The notes under the pieces: generated by a model
Databases searched by the model: none
What the model saw: the letters and a program-made list of their open reading frames with translations, nothing else
What the model was told of the DNA's origin: nothing
In this document: piece by piece, positions 18,554 to 28,441 of the stretch
Layout of the letters: the number at the start of each line of letters is the position of its first letter
How positions within the stretch are numbered: position 1 is the stretch's first letter
Source of the DNA: Clostridium ljungdahlii
GTDB taxonomy: Bacteria > Bacillota > Clostridia > Clostridiales > Clostridiaceae
Assembly (NCBI RefSeq): GCF_001636845.1
Contig: NZ_LITT01000011.1
Coordinates: forward strand, 372,001 to 436,000
Direction of reading: 5' to 3'
Length of the DNA: 64,000 nucleotides
Translations under genes and position numbers: made by a program

Positions 18554-19822
18554 CTACTTATTTATGTCAAAGGTAATTCTCTCTTTTCCATTCACATAAA
18601 TATCTGTCTTTTTAGGTTCAGTTTTTGAAAGTATTTTACCTTTTCTTATTGAATATAGTACCTCAGACTGTTTTCTTATAACATCATATTCATCTTTTTC
18701 ATTTAATATAATGAGATTAGCAGTATTTCCTTCCTTTATTCCATAATCATCTTCAATATGCATTGTCTTTGCGCTATTTTTTGTTATGAGATCAATAGAA
18801 TTTACAATCTGATCATAACCCATGAGCTGGCATACGTGTATACCCATTTGAAGTACCTGAAGCATATTACCTGTTCCCATTGGATACCATGGATCACATA
18901 TATCATCGTGTCCAAAACATACATTAATGTCTGCATCTATCATCTCTTTAACCCTTGTAATTCCCCTTCTCTTAGGGTAATTATCAAATCTTCCTTGAAG
19001 ATGGGTGTTTACTATAGGATTAGATATGAAATTTATATTTGACATCTTTAAAAGCCTAAAGAGTTTATAAGCATATGCATTATTATAAGAGTGCATAGCA
19101 GTAGTATGACTTGCCGTAACCTTTTCTCCTATTCCGTACTTATATGCCTCTGCTGCAACTACTTCCACAAATCTAGACTGCTCATCATCAATTTCATCAC
19201 AGTGGACATCAACCAGTTTATTGTACTTTACTGCAAGTTCTATTGCCTTTTTTACAGAATCCACTCCATATTCCCTTGTAAATTCAAAATGTGGAATAGC
19301 CCCTACTACATCTGCCCCAAGCTTTAATGCTTCCTCCAAAAGTTTTAATCCACAGGGAAAAGAATTTATACCCTCCTGTGGAAAAGCAACTATTTGTATA
19401 TCTACAAATTCTTTCATTGCTTCTCTTACTTTAATTAAAGCTTTTAATGCTGTAAGATCTGGATCTGTAACATCTACATGAGTTCTTACATACTGTATTC
19501 CATTTGCTATCTGCCATTTAAGTGCAGTTGTAGCCCTTTTTATAACATCTTCTTCTGTAAGCATTTTTTTTCTAAGTGCCCAGGTTTCTATTCCTTCAAA
19601 AAGAGTTCCACTTATATTCCATTTTGGCTCTCCTGCAGTAAGAGTAGTATCAAGGTGAACATGAGGTTCAACAAAAGGTGGAAGTGCTAAATTTCCATTC
19701 CCCTCAATTATGTTTTTGTCTTCTTTTACTATATTTTTAGAAATTTCCTTTATAACTCCATCTTCAATTAAAATATCATATATTCCATCTTTATTTCTAA
19801 GTCTTACATTTTTAATTAACAT
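18554..19822 (-). CDS. codA: cytosine deaminase
   Basis: This 422-residue amidohydrolase converts cytosine to uracil and ammonia in the cytosol. Metal and substrate motifs are all present: [17 protein letters not shown] near residue 55, [12 protein letters not shown] near 205, [11 protein letters not shown] near 238, and [19 protein letters not shown] near 305, whose Asp is the usual metal ligand. It lies 19 bp after the permease in the same direction, the standard codBA arrangement. Confidence 0.93.
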   Translation of the reverse strand: MLIKNVRLRNKDGIYDILIEDGVIKEISKNIVKEDKNIIEGNGNLALPPFVEPHVHLDTTLTAGEPKWNISGTLFEGIETWALRKKMLTEEDVIKRATTALKWQIANGIQYVRTHVDVTDPDLTALKALIKVREAMKEFVDIQIVAFPQEGINSFPCGLKLLEEALKLGADVVGAIPHFEFTREYGVDSVKKAIELAVKYNKLVDVHCDEIDDEQSRFVEVVAAEAYKYGIGEKVTASHTTAMHSYNNAYAYKLFRLLKMSNINFISNPIVNTHLQGRFDNYPKRRGITRVKEMIDADINVCFGHDDICDPWYPMGTGNMLQVLQMGIHVCQLMGYDQIVNSIDLITKNSAKTMHIEDDYGIKEGNTANLIILNEKDEYDVIRKQSEVLYSIRKGKILSKTEPKKTDIYVNGKERITFDINK

Positions 19823-19841
19823 GCTGCGCTTCCTTCCTATA

Positions 19842-21230
19842 TTATTTGTTCTTTAAAAATATTTTACTACTTATAAAATACAAAATTGCCGAAATTATAA
19901 TTATAGGATAAATGGCTCCTATGGTTTTGGTAAACATAGGTAAACTCTTCATAAATAAAAATATAATAACAGAAATTATCCATACACTAATGGTAACAAG
20001 GTTAAATCCAGATTTATACCAATACTTACCTTTTTCATCATCAAATTGTTCTGCAGCATACTGTTTTTTTCTAACCAAATAGTAATCTGTTATCATAATT
20101 CCAAAAATGGGTCCAAATACCATGCCTATATAATCAAGAAACATTTCAAAGGAGTCTAAAAAACTAGAAGCATAAATTGGAACAACTGTCAACAGAGCTG
20201 CAAGTATTGTAACTGCAAAAAGAGCTGTTTGAGATTTTATTTTCTTATTTAAATTTGTAACAGAAATTCCTGCTCCCATAAGATTTATTGCATTTGCTGT
20301 AGTACTCGTCAATATAATGACTAAAAGTGCTATAACTCCAAGGCCAAGCTTGCTTACAATAGTGCTTGGATCAGAATTGTTAGGATCATATACTCCTGTT
20401 GTAACTGCTGTACCAATTGCTCCAATTATGCCTACAAAAGCAAACCAAAATAATCCAACATTTGCCCCAATTATAGGAGCTACTGTAGATGCTTTTTTAC
20501 TCTTACTATATCTTGTAAAATCTGCAATAGCAGGAACCCATCCCAAACTAAAAGCAGCCATAGCATCAAAAGCAGAACCAATGTCCATAACTTTCCCAGA
20601 GGGGGGCCTCCAAGCTATAATTTTACTTAAAGGAACCTGTTTTAAAACAACTGCTGTTTCCCATACTCCTAAAATTAATATAAATACAACTCCTATTTTT
20701 TCTACCATTTTTACAGACTTATGTCCTGTAGCAATGGATATAAGATGAAGTATGCTCATTACAGCAATTCCTATAAGCATCGTTTTTTCACTTCCGTTTG
20801 AGCCATAAGCAGGAAGTCCAAATATATCTTTTAATATAAAGCTTATAGAAATTGCAGCTATAAAAGTATTTACAGCCGTCCACCCTATAAATTGAGTTAT
20901 GTTGAGAACAGATGGTAGAAAACTTCCTCTAACACCAAAAGAGGGTCTTGTAAGCGCCATAGTAGATGTTCCAACTTTATATCCTATAAAGCCTATTAAA
21001 GCCATTATTATATAGGCAATTGGATTTGAAACCAAAGTTACCAGCACAGCTCCACCAAAAGTAGCCCCTGCTACAACTCCTCCAACATACCAGGTTCCGT
21101 TGTTTGCATTAGCACCAATCCAGGTTGTTAGCATATCCAAAAAACTTATTGTTCTTTCACTCTGTGGTACAGTTTCAAGGGCAGCATATTCCTTATGTAT
21201 TTTTTCATTTGTTTCCTTGTTATCCATCAA
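19842..21230 (-). CDS. codB: cytosine permease (NCS1 family)
   Basis: This 462-residue membrane protein has about 12 helices and typical NCS1 features: [15 protein letters not shown] in the first helix, [13 protein letters not shown], and [15 protein letters not shown]. It imports cytosine with protons or sodium. It is first of the codBA pair, with RBS AGGAGGTAATTG before the ATG. The 200 bp upstream show no purine riboswitch or other recognisable RNA. Confidence 0.9.
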   Translation of the reverse strand: MMDNKETNEKIHKEYAALETVPQSERTISFLDMLTTWIGANANNGTWYVGGVVAGATFGGAVLVTLVSNPIAYIIMALIGFIGYKVGTSTMALTRPSFGVRGSFLPSVLNITQFIGWTAVNTFIAAISISFILKDIFGLPAYGSNGSEKTMLIGIAVMSILHLISIATGHKSVKMVEKIGVVFILILGVWETAVVLKQVPLSKIIAWRPPSGKVMDIGSAFDAMAAFSLGWVPAIADFTRYSKSKKASTVAPIIGANVGLFWFAFVGIIGAIGTAVTTGVYDPNNSDPSTIVSKLGLGVIALLVIILTSTTANAINLMGAGISVTNLNKKIKSQTALFAVTILAALLTVVPIYASSFLDSFEMFLDYIGMVFGPIFGIMITDYYLVRKKQYAAEQFDDEKGKYWYKSGFNLVTISVWIISVIIFLFMKSLPMFTKTIGAIYPIIIISAILYFISSKIFLKNK

Positions 21231-21431
21231 TTACCTCCTAAATTAATAATTTTTTCTTCATATTATATCATGTTTTTTAAAAAATTATATATGTTTTTTG
21301 ATAATTTAATAAAACAGTTCTGCAACTATAAATTTAATTTTAAGAATTTTACCTTATGCTATAAAAATTATGATATTATTAAGGAATAAATAATAGGCTA
21401 AAAATACCATATTATAAAGGAGGACATACTT

Positions 21432-22139
21432 ATGTTGGAATATAATATACAAAAAATATTGAATAATTTTATGATAGATTATTATGGAGTTGCAGATATA
21501 AGTAAATATGAAAATGAACTTGTAAAATATGGGGGATCTCTTGTAAAAGGTTATCCAAGAGCTATTTCATTAGGTATTGTATTTCCATCTACTATTGTAG
21601 ATCATTTAAACGATGACTCCAACAATATTACTAAATTGGAATATGAAAATTGTTATAAGACTATAAATGCCAGATTAGATAATATAGCATCTATAATAAG
21701 TTCCTATATAATAAGAAAAGGTTATAAAGCTTTGCCTATATCTGCAGCAGAAAGAGTAAATAGTGATTATATAAATGCAGCCTTTTCACATAAACTTGCA
21801 GCAAGACTAGCAGGACTTGGATGGATAGGTAAAAGTTGTTTACTGATTACCCCAAAACATGGCCCAAGAGTAAGATGGGTAAGTATATTAACTGATTTAC
21901 CATTAAACCCTACAGGTAAAGAAATAGAACAAAAGTGCGGTGAATGTATGGCCTGCGTGAAAATATGTCCGCAGAAAGCATTCTATGGTAAAAATTATAT
22001 AGAAGGTGAAGATCGTGAAAAAAGATTCGATGTAAAAAAATGTGACAGTTATTTTAGTGAAATGGAGCATAATAAACAAGTACCTGTCTGCGGCATGTGT
22101 GTGTATATATGCCCTTATGGTAGGAAAAATAATAAATAA
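21432..22139 (+). CDS. QueG-like 4Fe-4S double-cluster protein
   Basis: This 235-residue protein is of the epoxyqueuosine-reductase-related family. The conserved core AARLAGLGWIGKSCLLITP lies near residue 130. Two ferredoxin clusters follow: CGECMACVKICPQKAF near 175 and CGMCVYICPYG near the C-terminus. It lacks the HEAT-like C-terminus and much of the cobalamin-binding N-terminus of true QueG, so a tRNA role should not be assumed. The clostridial relatives are uncharacterised oxidoreductases. The start is supported by GGAGGACATACTT before the ATG. A MITE-like repeat begins right at its stop. Confidence 0.8.
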   Translation: MLEYNIQKILNNFMIDYYGVADISKYENELVKYGGSLVKGYPRAISLGIVFPSTIVDHLNDDSNNITKLEYENCYKTINARLDNIASIISSYIIRKGYKALPISAAERVNSDYINAAFSHKLAARLAGLGWIGKSCLLITPKHGPRVRWVSILTDLPLNPTGKEIEQKCGECMACVKICPQKAFYGKNYIEGEDREKRFDVKKCDSYFSEMEHNKQVPVCGMCVYICPYGRKNNK

Positions 22140-22508
22140 CTCAATTTTCGCACATATAAAGTTTGGGCTTAATATAAAAAAATTGCGAAACATTTTTTAG
22201 AGGACAATTGACAGAGGACATAGGACAGTTAAGGTAAGTTTTCTTCCTTATGTCAGAAAACTAATTTATTTTTTTAAGCTTGTTTTGCTAATGCAAAAAA
22301 GCTTAAGTAGGTAACTAAAATCTATGATTTTCAGATAATTACTTACTAAAAGAGTATTCATGAAAAACAAAAGGACATAAATTTCTTTTAAGTTGAAGAT
22401 TTTTCGCAGCGCAGCGGAGAAAAATCATCCTTCACTGTCATCTGTCAATTGTCCTCTGTCCTCTCAAAAGCTTTGCTTCACAATATTTTTAAACTGCGAA
22501 AGTTGAGT
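22140..22508 (+). repeat. MITE-like element, copy 2
   Basis: The inner inverted repeats carry GAGGACAATTGACAGAGGACA on the left (22200-22220) and the complement on the right (22444-22466). Outside them CTCAATTTTCGCA (22140-22152) pairs with TGCGAAAGTTGAG (22496-22508). The core matches copy 3 in the same orientation (AGTTTTC.TCCTTA.GTCAGAA, and TTTTTCGCAGCGCAGCGGAG). It starts immediately after the QueG-like stop codon. Confidence 0.8.
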
Positions 22509-22587
22509 AAATAATCTGTATGAGTTTAAAATTTTAATATTGATAAAATACTTAATTTAAGTAAATACTATAGAGAAAGCAATAAGC

Positions 22588-22720
22588 TTTATCCGATGAC
22601 TACCTGCTCTAATACTCCCACTTCTTCAAGCGTGAGTAAAGAGCAGTTACGTCCCTGGATAACGATTTCTAAGCATCAGGTGGAGTCAAAACTCCATCTG
22701 ATGCCAAGAACTCTGTTTAT
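22588..22720 (+). repeat. structured TTTAT|CCGATG element, copy B (shortest)
   Basis: A 123-bp unit lies between two TTTAT sequences (22588-22592 and 22716-22720). Stems visible: TTATCC/GGATAA, CTGCTCT/AGAGCAG, a small apical hairpin (CTCCCACTTC.. GAGT), and the terminal hairpin GCATCAGGTGGAGT/ACTCCATCTGATGC. Outside, AAGTAAATACTATA at 22559 pairs with TATAGTATTTACTT at 22717. It lies about 60 bp before the small basic-protein gene and could form its leader. Confidence 0.8.
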
Positions 22721-22778
22721 AGTATTTACTTTTTTATTTTTTATATATTTAAGCTTATCATTTATAGGAGGGACTTGT

Positions 22779-22949
22779 ATGGATAACAATAAAAATAGGA
22801 TGAAAGATAGGCCTAAGTCTAATGCTGAGATGAGAAAAATGCACTCTGAAGCAGGATCTGAAATAGGTATTGAACGCGGTAAAAAGATAGGTTCTCATTC
22901 AAATGGCAAAAAATATACAAAAAGATCAAAATTATCTCATAACAAATAG
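22779..22949 (+). CDS. small basic protein, possible spore-associated peptide
   Basis: This 56-residue, highly charged protein (MDNNKNRMKDRPKSNAEMRK...) has a strong RBS, TAGGAGGGACTTGT, before the ATG. A longer frame from 22596 reads through the structured repeat and is not credible. The segment EIGIERGKKIG, followed by NG and TKR, faintly resembles the two conserved blocks of alpha/beta-type small acid-soluble spore proteins, but it is too short and divergent to assign. A second small gene follows at 23048. Confidence 0.6.
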   Translation: MDNNKNRMKDRPKSNAEMRKMHSEAGSEIGIERGKKIGSHSNGKKYTKRSKLSHNK

Positions 22950-23047
22950 CACAAATACTTTATTATCTATACTAAAATGTAAAGATAAACAAGTTTATGA
23001 GAATCATTTAGCTGACCACAAACTTATTATATGATGGAGGTAATATT

Positions 23048-23194
23048 ATGAGTAAGAAAAATTCTTCTAGTAAAAATTACAGTAATACACAATCTCCTAC
23101 ATCTAAAAATTATACTAAAAATGTAAAAAATAAAGCCATAAAAAACAGCCCTTATGGAAAAAATGAACCTTCTACCCATACAGAGTACAAATAA
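23048..23194 (+). CDS. small Asn/Ser/Lys-rich protein
   Basis: This 48-residue protein (MSKKNSSSKNYSNTQ... ends EPSTHTEYK) has an RBS, ATGGAGGTAATATT, directly before the ATG. The composition (about half Lys, Asn, Ser) resembles small spore-core peptides, but I recognise no family. It could be co-transcribed with the gene at 22779. Confidence 0.55.
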   Translation: MSKKNSSSKNYSNTQSPTSKNYTKNVKNKAIKNSPYGKNEPSTHTEYK

Positions 23195-23212
23195 GCATTA
23201 AGTTGTTTTTCC

Positions 23213-23480
23213 TATGGAGTTTTTAACTTGAAAATAAACTTATGCATAGAAATATTTCACAATAAACAAGTACATTTAAATATTTTGTATATAAGTCTTG
23301 ACAGAAAATTTGTAGAAAAATTTAGGCCTTTTGAATTATCTGAGGTACGAGTTTTGAAAAAGCCTTAGGTTTTCTTAAATTTTCTATTTATTCTGTTTAG
23401 ACTTATCAAAATATTTAGCCGTACTTGTGATTGTAAAAATATTCGAAGTATAAGTTTATTTTTCATTTAAAAACTCTATA
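23213..23480. repeat. imperfect long palindrome of about 260 bp
   Basis: The left arm, starting TATGGAGTTTTTAACTTGAA, is matched in inverse orientation by the right arm ending CATTTAAAAACTCTATA. Pairing continues inward over about 110 bp per arm with mismatches: AATAAACTTAT, CAAGTAC, TAAATATTTTG, AAGTCT. The centre holds GGCCTTTT and AAAAAGCC. No ORF is present. It fills the 384-bp gap between the small gene and the PLP-enzyme remnant. It may be a MITE or relic of a mobile element; there is no second copy in the window. Confidence 0.65.
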
Positions 23481-23578
23481 TTTACTTTTGAAAGCTCTTA
23501 TACCAATTTTCATTTGAAGTGATTGAATATTAAAATTATAATATTTATATTATTATCTTCAAGAAAAGATGTAATAAA

Positions 23579-23803
23579 ATGACTAATTATAGAATGAATA
23601 CAAAATGTGTACAGGCAGGCTACAGACCAGGCATTGGTGAAACCATTGCTAATCCTGCTCTTACCGTACTAGATATCGAGAAATTTGCAAATACTGCTCA
23701 TACACATGGTGTTCCTGCAGAGTTAATCCATATAAGCTACGGCATTGAAGACAAGGAAGATTTAATTTCTGATATTTCACAAGCACTAGATTGTATTAAA
23801 TAA
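23579..23803 (+). pseudogene. Cys/Met-metabolism PLP enzyme remnant with two in-frame deletions
   Basis: The 74 codons join three pieces of a methionine gamma-lyase/O-acetylhomoserine sulfhydrylase-type protein. NTKCVQAGYRPGIGE is the N-terminus. ANPALTVLDIEKFA, then HTHGVP, is the segment just before the usual VDNTF. AELIHISYGIEDKEDL is the C-terminal phosphate/substrate region. A full enzyme has about 400-430 residues; the PLP lysine and most of the fold are missing. The frame is preserved across both junctions. It cannot be active. Confidence 0.75.
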
Positions 23804-23817
23804 TTTTAATCACAAAA

Positions 23818-23848
23818 AGGGATCGGTCAAATGTATTAGCCAATCCCT
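23818..23848 (+). terminator. hairpin after the PLP-enzyme remnant
   Basis: AGGGATcGG and CCaATCCCT pair around a 13-nt loop, 15 bp after the stop. It also lies 60 bp beyond the YitT stop on the other strand. Confidence 0.55.
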
Positions 23849-23907
23849 CTAATCTTTATAAATTTGTTTTAACTATGTGAAACTACATACTTAAAACAAA
23901 TTGGTAC

Positions 23908-24753
23908 TTATTTTTGAAAATTCTTGCCTGAAACCTCCACACTTTGCATTACTATAAGGGCATCATCATCTATGTCATTTACTATGGACTTCAAGCGTGA
24001 TATCTCAAGTCGTGACACTATTACAAAAATCACATTAGTAGGGAGATTAGAATAGCCCCCTTCTCCTTTTATAAGAGTTATTCCTCGTCCTGACTCTTTT
24101 AAAATCCTATCTTTTATTTCTTCATGTTCGTCTGAAATTATCATAACTGACCTTGACTCATCAATTCCTTGAGAAGTTACATCTATAGCTTTAGATGCTA
24201 TAAAATAAGCTACTAATGAGTACATTGCTCTGTCCCATCCAAATGCAAAACCTGCACTCCCAAGTATAAATACATTAAAACACATTACTATTTCACCAAC
24301 AGAAAAACCACTTTTTTTATCTAAAAATATAGCTACAATTTCCGTTCCATCCGATGACCCTCCGCTTCTTATCATAAGTCCTACACCTATTCCAAGTATT
24401 ATACCCCCAAATATAGCTGCAAGAAGTGGGTCATTTGTTACCCCTATTTTAGGATTAAATACTGATGTCATAACTGAAAGTGAAATTACTGAAAAAAATG
24501 TGGCAATTGTAAAATCTTTGCCAATATTTTTGTATCCTATAATGATAAAAGGAATATTAAATAATAGTATAAATACTCCAAGAGGTATTGATGTAAAGTG
24601 ACTTACCATAATGGATATACCACTTATTCCTCCATCAATAACATCATTTGGTATCAAAAAGAATTTCAATCCTACTGCATCCAAGCACGCTCCCACTAAC
24701 ATTAACAATATTCTTATTGCAATAGAAGCTCTTCTATTATGTTTTTTTCTCAT
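23908..24753 (-). CDS. YitT family membrane protein
   Basis: This 281-residue protein has five to six helices forming the YitT (DUF161) domain, including DVIDGGISGISIM near residue 37 and IRSGGSSDGTEIVAIFLDKK near 130. A C-terminal DUF2179 domain follows (about 205-275: GRGITLIKGEGGYSN, then VIFVIVSRLEI). Length and order are standard. Function in the family is not established; transport or signalling has been suggested. It is divergently placed from the exonuclease gene. Confidence 0.88.
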   Translation of the reverse strand: MRKKHNRRASIAIRILLMLVGACLDAVGLKFFLIPNDVIDGGISGISIMVSHFTSIPLGVFILLFNIPFIIIGYKNIGKDFTIATFFSVISLSVMTSVFNPKIGVTNDPLLAAIFGGIILGIGVGLMIRSGGSSDGTEIVAIFLDKKSGFSVGEIVMCFNVFILGSAGFAFGWDRAMYSLVAYFIASKAIDVTSQGIDESRSVMIISDEHEEIKDRILKESGRGITLIKGEGGYSNLPTNVIFVIVSRLEISRLKSIVNDIDDDALIVMQSVEVSGKNFQK

Positions 24754-24882
24754 AGTACCCCTCCATATGCATTATTTTCTTTTGCCCTATAATAATTTTA
24801 CCATTAATTTTATTAATTGCGCAAATATAGCTTTCTACAATGTTATAATGGATATAGCTTAAATTTAGGAGGACGTCTTTGA

Positions 24883-25491
24883 ATGAACATGATATTTTTT
24901 GACACAGAAACAACTGGTTTAAAGCCTGGAAACATATGCCAACTAAGCTACATTCTTGTTGACACCAGTGAAAAGCCAACCAAAACCATAGGTAAAAATA
25001 TTTTCTTTGCTGTGGATTATATAGAGCCTAGTGCAGAAAAAGTACACGGTTTTTCTGTGGAAGACTTGTACAAGCTAAGCAGCGGTATGAACTTTAAAGA
25101 TCATTTAGATGAATTTTTAAATGACTTTCAAAATGCAGATATCTTAATAGGCCATAATGTAAACTTTGATATTAAATTTCTATCTTCTGAATTTAAAAAT
25201 TGCAATGAAATATTAAACATAAAGCATACTTTTTGCACTATGAATTACTATAAAAATATATGTAATCTTAAAAACAGATATAATAAATGTAAGGCTCCTA
25301 GACTTGAAGAGGTTGTACGATTTCTTCATATAGAAAATCCATACATAACTGCTGTAAGTAAAAAATACTTTAACGGTACTGGAAACTTTCATGATGCCAG
25401 GTTTGATACTACAGCAACCTACTTGCTTGTAACAGAAGGAATTAGAAAGGGATATATTCCCAAAAGATATTTTTCTCACATAATACAATAA
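24883..25491 (+). CDS. DnaQ-like 3'-5' exonuclease (DEDDh)
   Basis: This 202-residue protein is a stand-alone exonuclease domain. The Exo I motif is FFDTETTGL near residue 7, Exo II is GHNVNFDIKF near 90, and Exo III is HDARFDTTAT near 168, giving the D-E-D-D set with the Exo III His. It is expected to trim single-stranded DNA or RNA ends with two metal ions. There is no polymerase or helicase fusion. RBS GGAGGACG lies 10 nt before the ATG. It is monocistronic and ends at a hairpin. Confidence 0.88.
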   Translation: MNMIFFDTETTGLKPGNICQLSYILVDTSEKPTKTIGKNIFFAVDYIEPSAEKVHGFSVEDLYKLSSGMNFKDHLDEFLNDFQNADILIGHNVNFDIKFLSSEFKNCNEILNIKHTFCTMNYYKNICNLKNRYNKCKAPRLEEVVRFLHIENPYITAVSKKYFNGTGNFHDARFDTTATYLLVTEGIRKGYIPKRYFSHIIQ

Positions 25492-25566
25492 AATTATAGA
25501 ATTTCTATTTTCAAAATTAACCCAACCAATAATTAAAGGGGTTATCATATTAACATAAAATAAAAT

Positions 25567-25597
25567 AGTTCTCCCAAATTTTTAGTTTGAGAGAACT
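25567..25597. terminator. terminator between the exonuclease and the activase gene
   Basis: AGTTCTC.CAAA and TTTG.GAGAACT pair around a short T-rich loop. The flanking genes converge, so it may serve both. Confidence 0.65.
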
Positions 25598-25608
25598 TAT
25601 ATTTACAT

Positions 25609-27402
25609 TTAACCAGGGAATATAAGGCATGCGGCAAAAAGTTTTTCATAACCTTCAGATGCACCTAATTCCATATAATCTATTTGATGAGCTAATTGTT
25701 CAATTTCTTCTTTTACCTTACCAGACATAAGAGCCATATATGCACCTGTCTTAGATGAGTTTCCTACATATACTAGCTTATCTTCAACCTTTTCTGGTAA
25801 AATTCCTATTCCTACTAAACTATCAGCTGATAAGTGAGCTCCAAATTGTCCTGCTACAACAACTTTATCAAGATTATCCATATCAATATTAGCCTTTTTT
25901 AATAAAGCATAAAAACCTGAAAGAATAGCTCCTTTTGCTAATTGCACTTGACGAATATCTCCTTGTGTAATTAGTATTTGGTCTGGACTGCTTTCTAAAA
26001 TAAATTGTCGTTTTCTGCCATCCAATTGAATCATATCATATCGATAATCTGATTCCTCTAACTTTTCTTTCTTTATAAATGCTCCATCCTTTTTTACAAG
26101 TTCTGTACGAAGCAGCTCTTTTACAACAGCTAATATGCCACTTCCGCATATTCCTATTGGCTTTTTATCTCCGATAACCTGAACTTCAACTCCACTTTCA
26201 GTAATTCTTACATCCTCAATTGCGCCTTCTGCCGCTCTCATGCCAGAACTAATATTCATTCCTTCTAAAGCTGGGCCTGCTGCACAAGAACATGATAACA
26301 ACTTTCCATGATTGGATAAAACAATTTCCCCATTAGTTCCAATATCTATAAACAGAACATTTTCCTTAGCTTTATGCAGCTGACAAACATATGCTCCTGC
26401 TACAATATCTGCACCTATATAAGCTGAAACTGATGGAAGACAATATAATCTAGCACCTGGTGCTGCCTTTAATCCAATATCTTTTGCCAATATATTTTTT
26501 GATTTTGTAAATATTGGTGAATATGGAGACATTCCTATAGATGTAGCATCAATCCCTAGCAAAAGATGCATCATTGTACAGTTTGCTGCAATAGAAATCT
26601 CATAAATATTTTTTCTATCTACTTTTGATTTATTGCATATATCGCAAATCATCTCATTAATAGAATTTACAATTGCATATTGCAATTTTTCCTTTCCATC
26701 TTCAGGATGCTCCACTTCATAAGTTATTCTAGTTAAAACATCCAATCCAAAGTTCTTTTGAGCATTGATCATTGAAGCTGTAGCTAATTCTTTACCCGTT
26801 TTCATGTCAATTAATGCTGTTACAACAGTTGTAGTTCCAATATCAACTGCTACTCCATAAAGAATGCCTGTCGTATCCCCACACTCAATTGCAATTAATT
26901 CTCTTCCATTAAAAACTCCTGTAACTTTTCCAGTTATAAATTCATGCTGCTGAAGTAGTCTCCAATCAAATTTTTCAACATCAAATGTTTTACATATAAG
27001 CTCTTCAAAGGAACCTTGATTTTCTAACGTAGGTTTTTCTATTTCAAAAATCTCTTTATGAATTAAAGGATTAAACTCAAAATCAGGTGTATAACCTGTT
27101 GTAAGTATGTCATGTTTTCCTTCTTTTTGTAAAATTTCAATTACAATATCCTCTTGTGGTACTACAAGACAAGAAAGTCTTATACCTGAATCAATTTCTT
27201 CCTTTTTTAAAAGTTTCTCTTCTGTTTCTGAGATATCAGGTAAATTTCCTTCTAAAAGTTTGATTTTACATTTTCCACAGGACCCTTTTCCATTACATGG
27301 GTTGTTTACAAAAACATTATTTTCAAGTAAAATTTGCAGCAAATTTTTATCAAGTGTATATTCAAAGCTTTTATTCTGCGACTTAATAGAAATCTTAGGC
27401 AT
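25609..27402 (-). CDS. corrinoid protein reductive activase (RACE, ASKHA/DUF4445)
   Basis: This protein of about 597 residues has an N-terminal [2Fe-2S] ferredoxin domain (NPCNGKGSCGKCKIKLLEG near residue 35, with a fourth Cys in RLSCLVVP). A linker and an ASKHA ATPase domain follow (AVDIGTTTVVTALIDMKTGK near 185, FIDIGTNGEIVL near 340, CAAGPALEGMNI near 365). Such proteins use ATP to drive reduction of inactive Co(II) corrinoid to Co(I) in methyltransferase systems. I start it at the internal ATG (MPKISIKS), 6 nt after GGAG. It overlaps the preceding methyltransferase by 8 bp and ends the cluster. Confidence 0.88.
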   Translation of the reverse strand: MPKISIKSQNKSFEYTLDKNLLQILLENNVFVNNPCNGKGSCGKCKIKLLEGNLPDISETEEKLLKKEEIDSGIRLSCLVVPQEDIVIEILQKEGKHDILTTGYTPDFEFNPLIHKEIFEIEKPTLENQGSFEELICKTFDVEKFDWRLLQQHEFITGKVTGVFNGRELIAIECGDTTGILYGVAVDIGTTTVVTALIDMKTGKELATASMINAQKNFGLDVLTRITYEVEHPEDGKEKLQYAIVNSINEMICDICNKSKVDRKNIYEISIAANCTMMHLLLGIDATSIGMSPYSPIFTKSKNILAKDIGLKAAPGARLYCLPSVSAYIGADIVAGAYVCQLHKAKENVLFIDIGTNGEIVLSNHGKLLSCSCAAGPALEGMNISSGMRAAEGAIEDVRITESGVEVQVIGDKKPIGICGSGILAVVKELLRTELVKKDGAFIKKEKLEESDYRYDMIQLDGRKRQFILESSPDQILITQGDIRQVQLAKGAILSGFYALLKKANIDMDNLDKVVVAGQFGAHLSADSLVGIGILPEKVEDKLVYVGNSSKTGAYMALMSGKVKEEIEQLAHQIDYMELGASEGYEKLFAACLIFPG

Positions 27403-28435
27403 TAGTATCTCCATCTCCCTTTGATAAATATTCTAACATTGCCTTTACATTTTTTAAAGGAGATTTCATTCCAAGTCCACAAGCTGGAGATATAATATTA
27501 GACCCATCTTTTACACACTTCTCAGTTAGTTCTGCAATTTTCTTTTCTTCCCCAAACTCAATTGCATAAGTACTTACATTTCCCATTAACACCCTATCTT
27601 TTAAATTTTTTCTAGCATCACTCATGTTGACTATAGAATCAAAACTTAGGGCATTACTTTTTACTTTATTTACTTCCGAATACACCTTCTTCATTTGTCC
27701 ACATATATGTACAATCGTACCTTTATTCTCTTTTTTTACACTTTCAATAATTTTATTAATATATTTAACAGCAAATTCTTCAAATAATTTTGGTCCTAAA
27801 ATTTCGCCTGTACCACTAGGATCAGAAATAGCTATTATATCAGCACCTGCTTCTATTTGTTTTTTTGCAAATGTAATTAATTCATCTGTAACAAAATTAA
27901 GAAATTCATGTGCTTCTTTATTGCTTTTTTTTAATTCTTTATAAAAAATAGAAGGTTCCATTACAGAACTTGCTGTACTGATAGGTCCAGTTAAATTACC
28001 TATGATAGGAACATCAGTACCCTTTGATTTCAATAATTTAATTGCATCAATAACTACCTTTGCCCTTCCTTCTGTAAAATTAATTTGAGAAATCTTCTTC
28101 CATTCCTTAACAGAATTAATTGCATATTCTACAACATGAGGCTCACAAATCTTTGTTCCCATGTCAACTTTTGCTCCGAAATTTTCTGCCTCAATGGTCA
28201 TACAAAATGGAACTCCATAATTCTCAAAACAGCCTCTTTCATACACTGCTTCTGCTAAACCAGCCATCATTTGTGCATTGGTGTGTGCTTCAGGAAACTT
28301 TATTTGAGCTTCTTCTATTAACTCTGTTGTGACCATATTCATCATGCCTCCAGGACAAATACATGGTGGTCTATCAACCTTTTCTCCATTAAAAGCCTTA
28401 TTTAAACGTTCTTTTGGTGACAACATATCCCTCAC
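27395..28435 (-). CDS. UroD-family methyltransferase (MtaA/CmuA-like)
   Basis: This protein of about 346 residues is of the uroporphyrinogen decarboxylase/MtaA fold: SPKERLNKAFNGEKVDRPP at the start and a zinc-type motif HICGQM near 245 with a second Cys in SPACGLGMK near 318. In this subgroup zinc activates a thiol or another methyl acceptor and the enzyme moves a methyl group to or from the corrinoid protein encoded just upstream. The start is uncertain: GTG at 28435, ATG nine bases later and TTG twelve bases later are all in frame, and RBS spacing favours the TTG. The substrate is unknown. Confidence 0.8.
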   Translation of the reverse strand: MRDMLSPKERLNKAFNGEKVDRPPCICPGGMMNMVTTELIEEAQIKFPEAHTNAQMMAGLAEAVYERGCFENYGVPFCMTIEAENFGAKVDMGTKICEPHVVEYAINSVKEWKKISQINFTEGRAKVVIDAIKLLKSKGTDVPIIGNLTGPISTASSVMEPSIFYKELKKSNKEAHEFLNFVTDELITFAKKQIEAGADIIAISDPSGTGEILGPKLFEEFAVKYINKIIESVKKENKGTIVHICGQMKKVYSEVNKVKSNALSFDSIVNMSDARKNLKDRVLMGNVSTYAIEFGEEKKIAELTEKCVKDGSNIISPACGLGMKSPLKNVKAMLEYLSKGDGDTNA

Positions 28436-28441
28436 TTCTTT

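Noticed and set aside
21231-21431. A riboswitch before codB
   Set aside because: No purine, PreQ1 or other aptamer signature was found in the 200 bp; only AT-rich promoter-like DNA.
22596-22949. A 117-codon plus-strand frame reading through structured element B into the small basic-protein gene
   Set aside because: Its first 61 codons translate the noncoding repeat; the real RBS (GGAGGG) and ATG are at 22766-22781.
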